Source: Gammaproteobacteria bacterium
Lineage (GTDB): Bacteria > Pseudomonadota > Gammaproteobacteria > UBA4575
Length of the DNA stretch: 6,750 nt
NCBI GenBank assembly: GCA_028281205.1
Contig: JANQKJ010000099.1
Span: 1-6,750 of the forward strand
Direction: 5' to 3'
In this document: positions 6,633 through 6,750 of the stretch, one piece after another
Numbering within the stretch: the first letter of the stretch is position 1
Layout: each line of letters starts with the position of its first letter
Translations under genes and position numbers: made by a program
The notes under the pieces: generated by a model
The model's database searches: none
Told to the model about the DNA's origin: nothing
Seen by the model: only the letters and a program-made list of their open reading frames with translations

Positions 6633-6654
6633 AAACCCCGTATTAACGGGGTTT
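6633..6654. terminator. intrinsic terminator hairpin, probably bidirectional
   Basis: AAACCCCGT (6633-6641) pairs perfectly with ACGGGGTTT (6646-6654) around an ATTA loop, a 9-bp stem. On the plus strand only three T follow. On the minus strand the stem is followed by seven U (complement of A6629-6635), so it should work best for a leftward transcript arriving from the right of the window. It lies 33 bases after the lipoprotein stop. Confidence 0.75.
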
Positions 6655-6666
6655 CAGACTGCTGAC

Positions 6667-6701
6667 AAACCCTGGTATTTTGACCGGGGTTTTGTTTTTT
6701 T
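6667..6701 (+). terminator. strong rho-independent terminator of the lipoprotein gene
   Basis: AAACCCTGGT (6667-6676) pairs with ACCGGGGTTT (6683-6692), a 10-bp stem with one G-T wobble and a 6-base loop. It is followed by TG and seven T (6695-6701). This is the classic form of a plus-strand intrinsic terminator and closes the receptor-lipoprotein transcription unit. Confidence 0.85.
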
Positions 6702-6703
6702 GG

Positions 6704-6748
6704 CTATCTGTTACGCCTTTTGACAATACCAACGTATTTCAGGGCATG
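6704..6748 (-). CDS. possible 3' end of a convergent gene (very short, uncertain)
   Basis: On the minus strand one frame reads HALKYVGIVKRRNR and ends in TAG (complement of 6704-6706), just before the hairpins. The composition is plausible for a protein C-terminus, and a convergent gene would explain why the first hairpin carries its U-run on the minus strand. A second minus frame also stays open, from the window edge to TAA at 6711-6713, so the choice of frame is not secure. With 14 codons visible no family can be named. Confidence 0.2.
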   Translation of the reverse strand, partial: HALKYVGIVKRRNR

Positions 6749-6750
6749 AG

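Noticed and set aside
6741..6750. ATG at 6746 as the start of another plus-strand gene
   Set aside because: The purine-rich AGGG is only one base from the ATG, the frame is cut off after one codon, and it lies just beyond a strong terminator with no visible promoter.

Overview
The window looks like part of a low-to-moderate GC gammaproteobacterial genome, probably a marine or polymer-degrading lineage of the Cellvibrionales/Alteromonadales kind. The reasons are a large TonB-dependent outer-membrane receptor with a carboxypeptidase-regulatory-like N-terminal extension, a classical Gram-negative lipobox, an E. coli-type Pho box, and a GAGCAC/TCGTAATCG-type intergenic repeat. The taxonomic placement is inference; the sequence carries no rRNA or tRNA marker.

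Layout. Bases 1-582 are non-coding. They hold a weak possible terminator of an upstream gene, a roughly 180-bp inverted-repeat element (50-230) with a GCACGA hexamer tract, a near-consensus PhoB box (320-337) with a correctly spaced -10 candidate (348-353), and then a leader of about 220 nt with three short inverted repeats. Bases 583-3645 encode a complete 1020-residue TonB-dependent receptor: signal peptide, two beta-sandwich-like N-terminal domains, TonB box, plug and 22-strand-type barrel ending in Phe. After a 144-base AT-rich gap with no terminator, bases 3790-6600 encode a 936-residue lipoprotein. It consists of a lipid-anchored Cys, a Gly/Ser linker and two tandem copies of a ~440-residue unit of the GEWGG beta-helix-like type. 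Bases 6601-6750 hold two hairpin terminators that look like tandem duplicates of each other, and possibly the last codons of a convergent gene.

How it may work together. The receptor and lipoprotein are on the same strand with no terminator between them, and the only convincing regulatory site is a Pho box upstream of the first. The simplest reading is a phosphate-starvation-induced outer-membrane uptake pair: the lipoprotein would capture or hold a ligand (possibly a phosphorylated or metal-bound compound) and the receptor would import it using TonB energy, analogous in logic to SusC/SusD but with an unrelated lipoprotein partner. The Pho box, lipobox, duplication and receptor architecture are visible in the sequence. 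The substrate and the physical partnership are inference.
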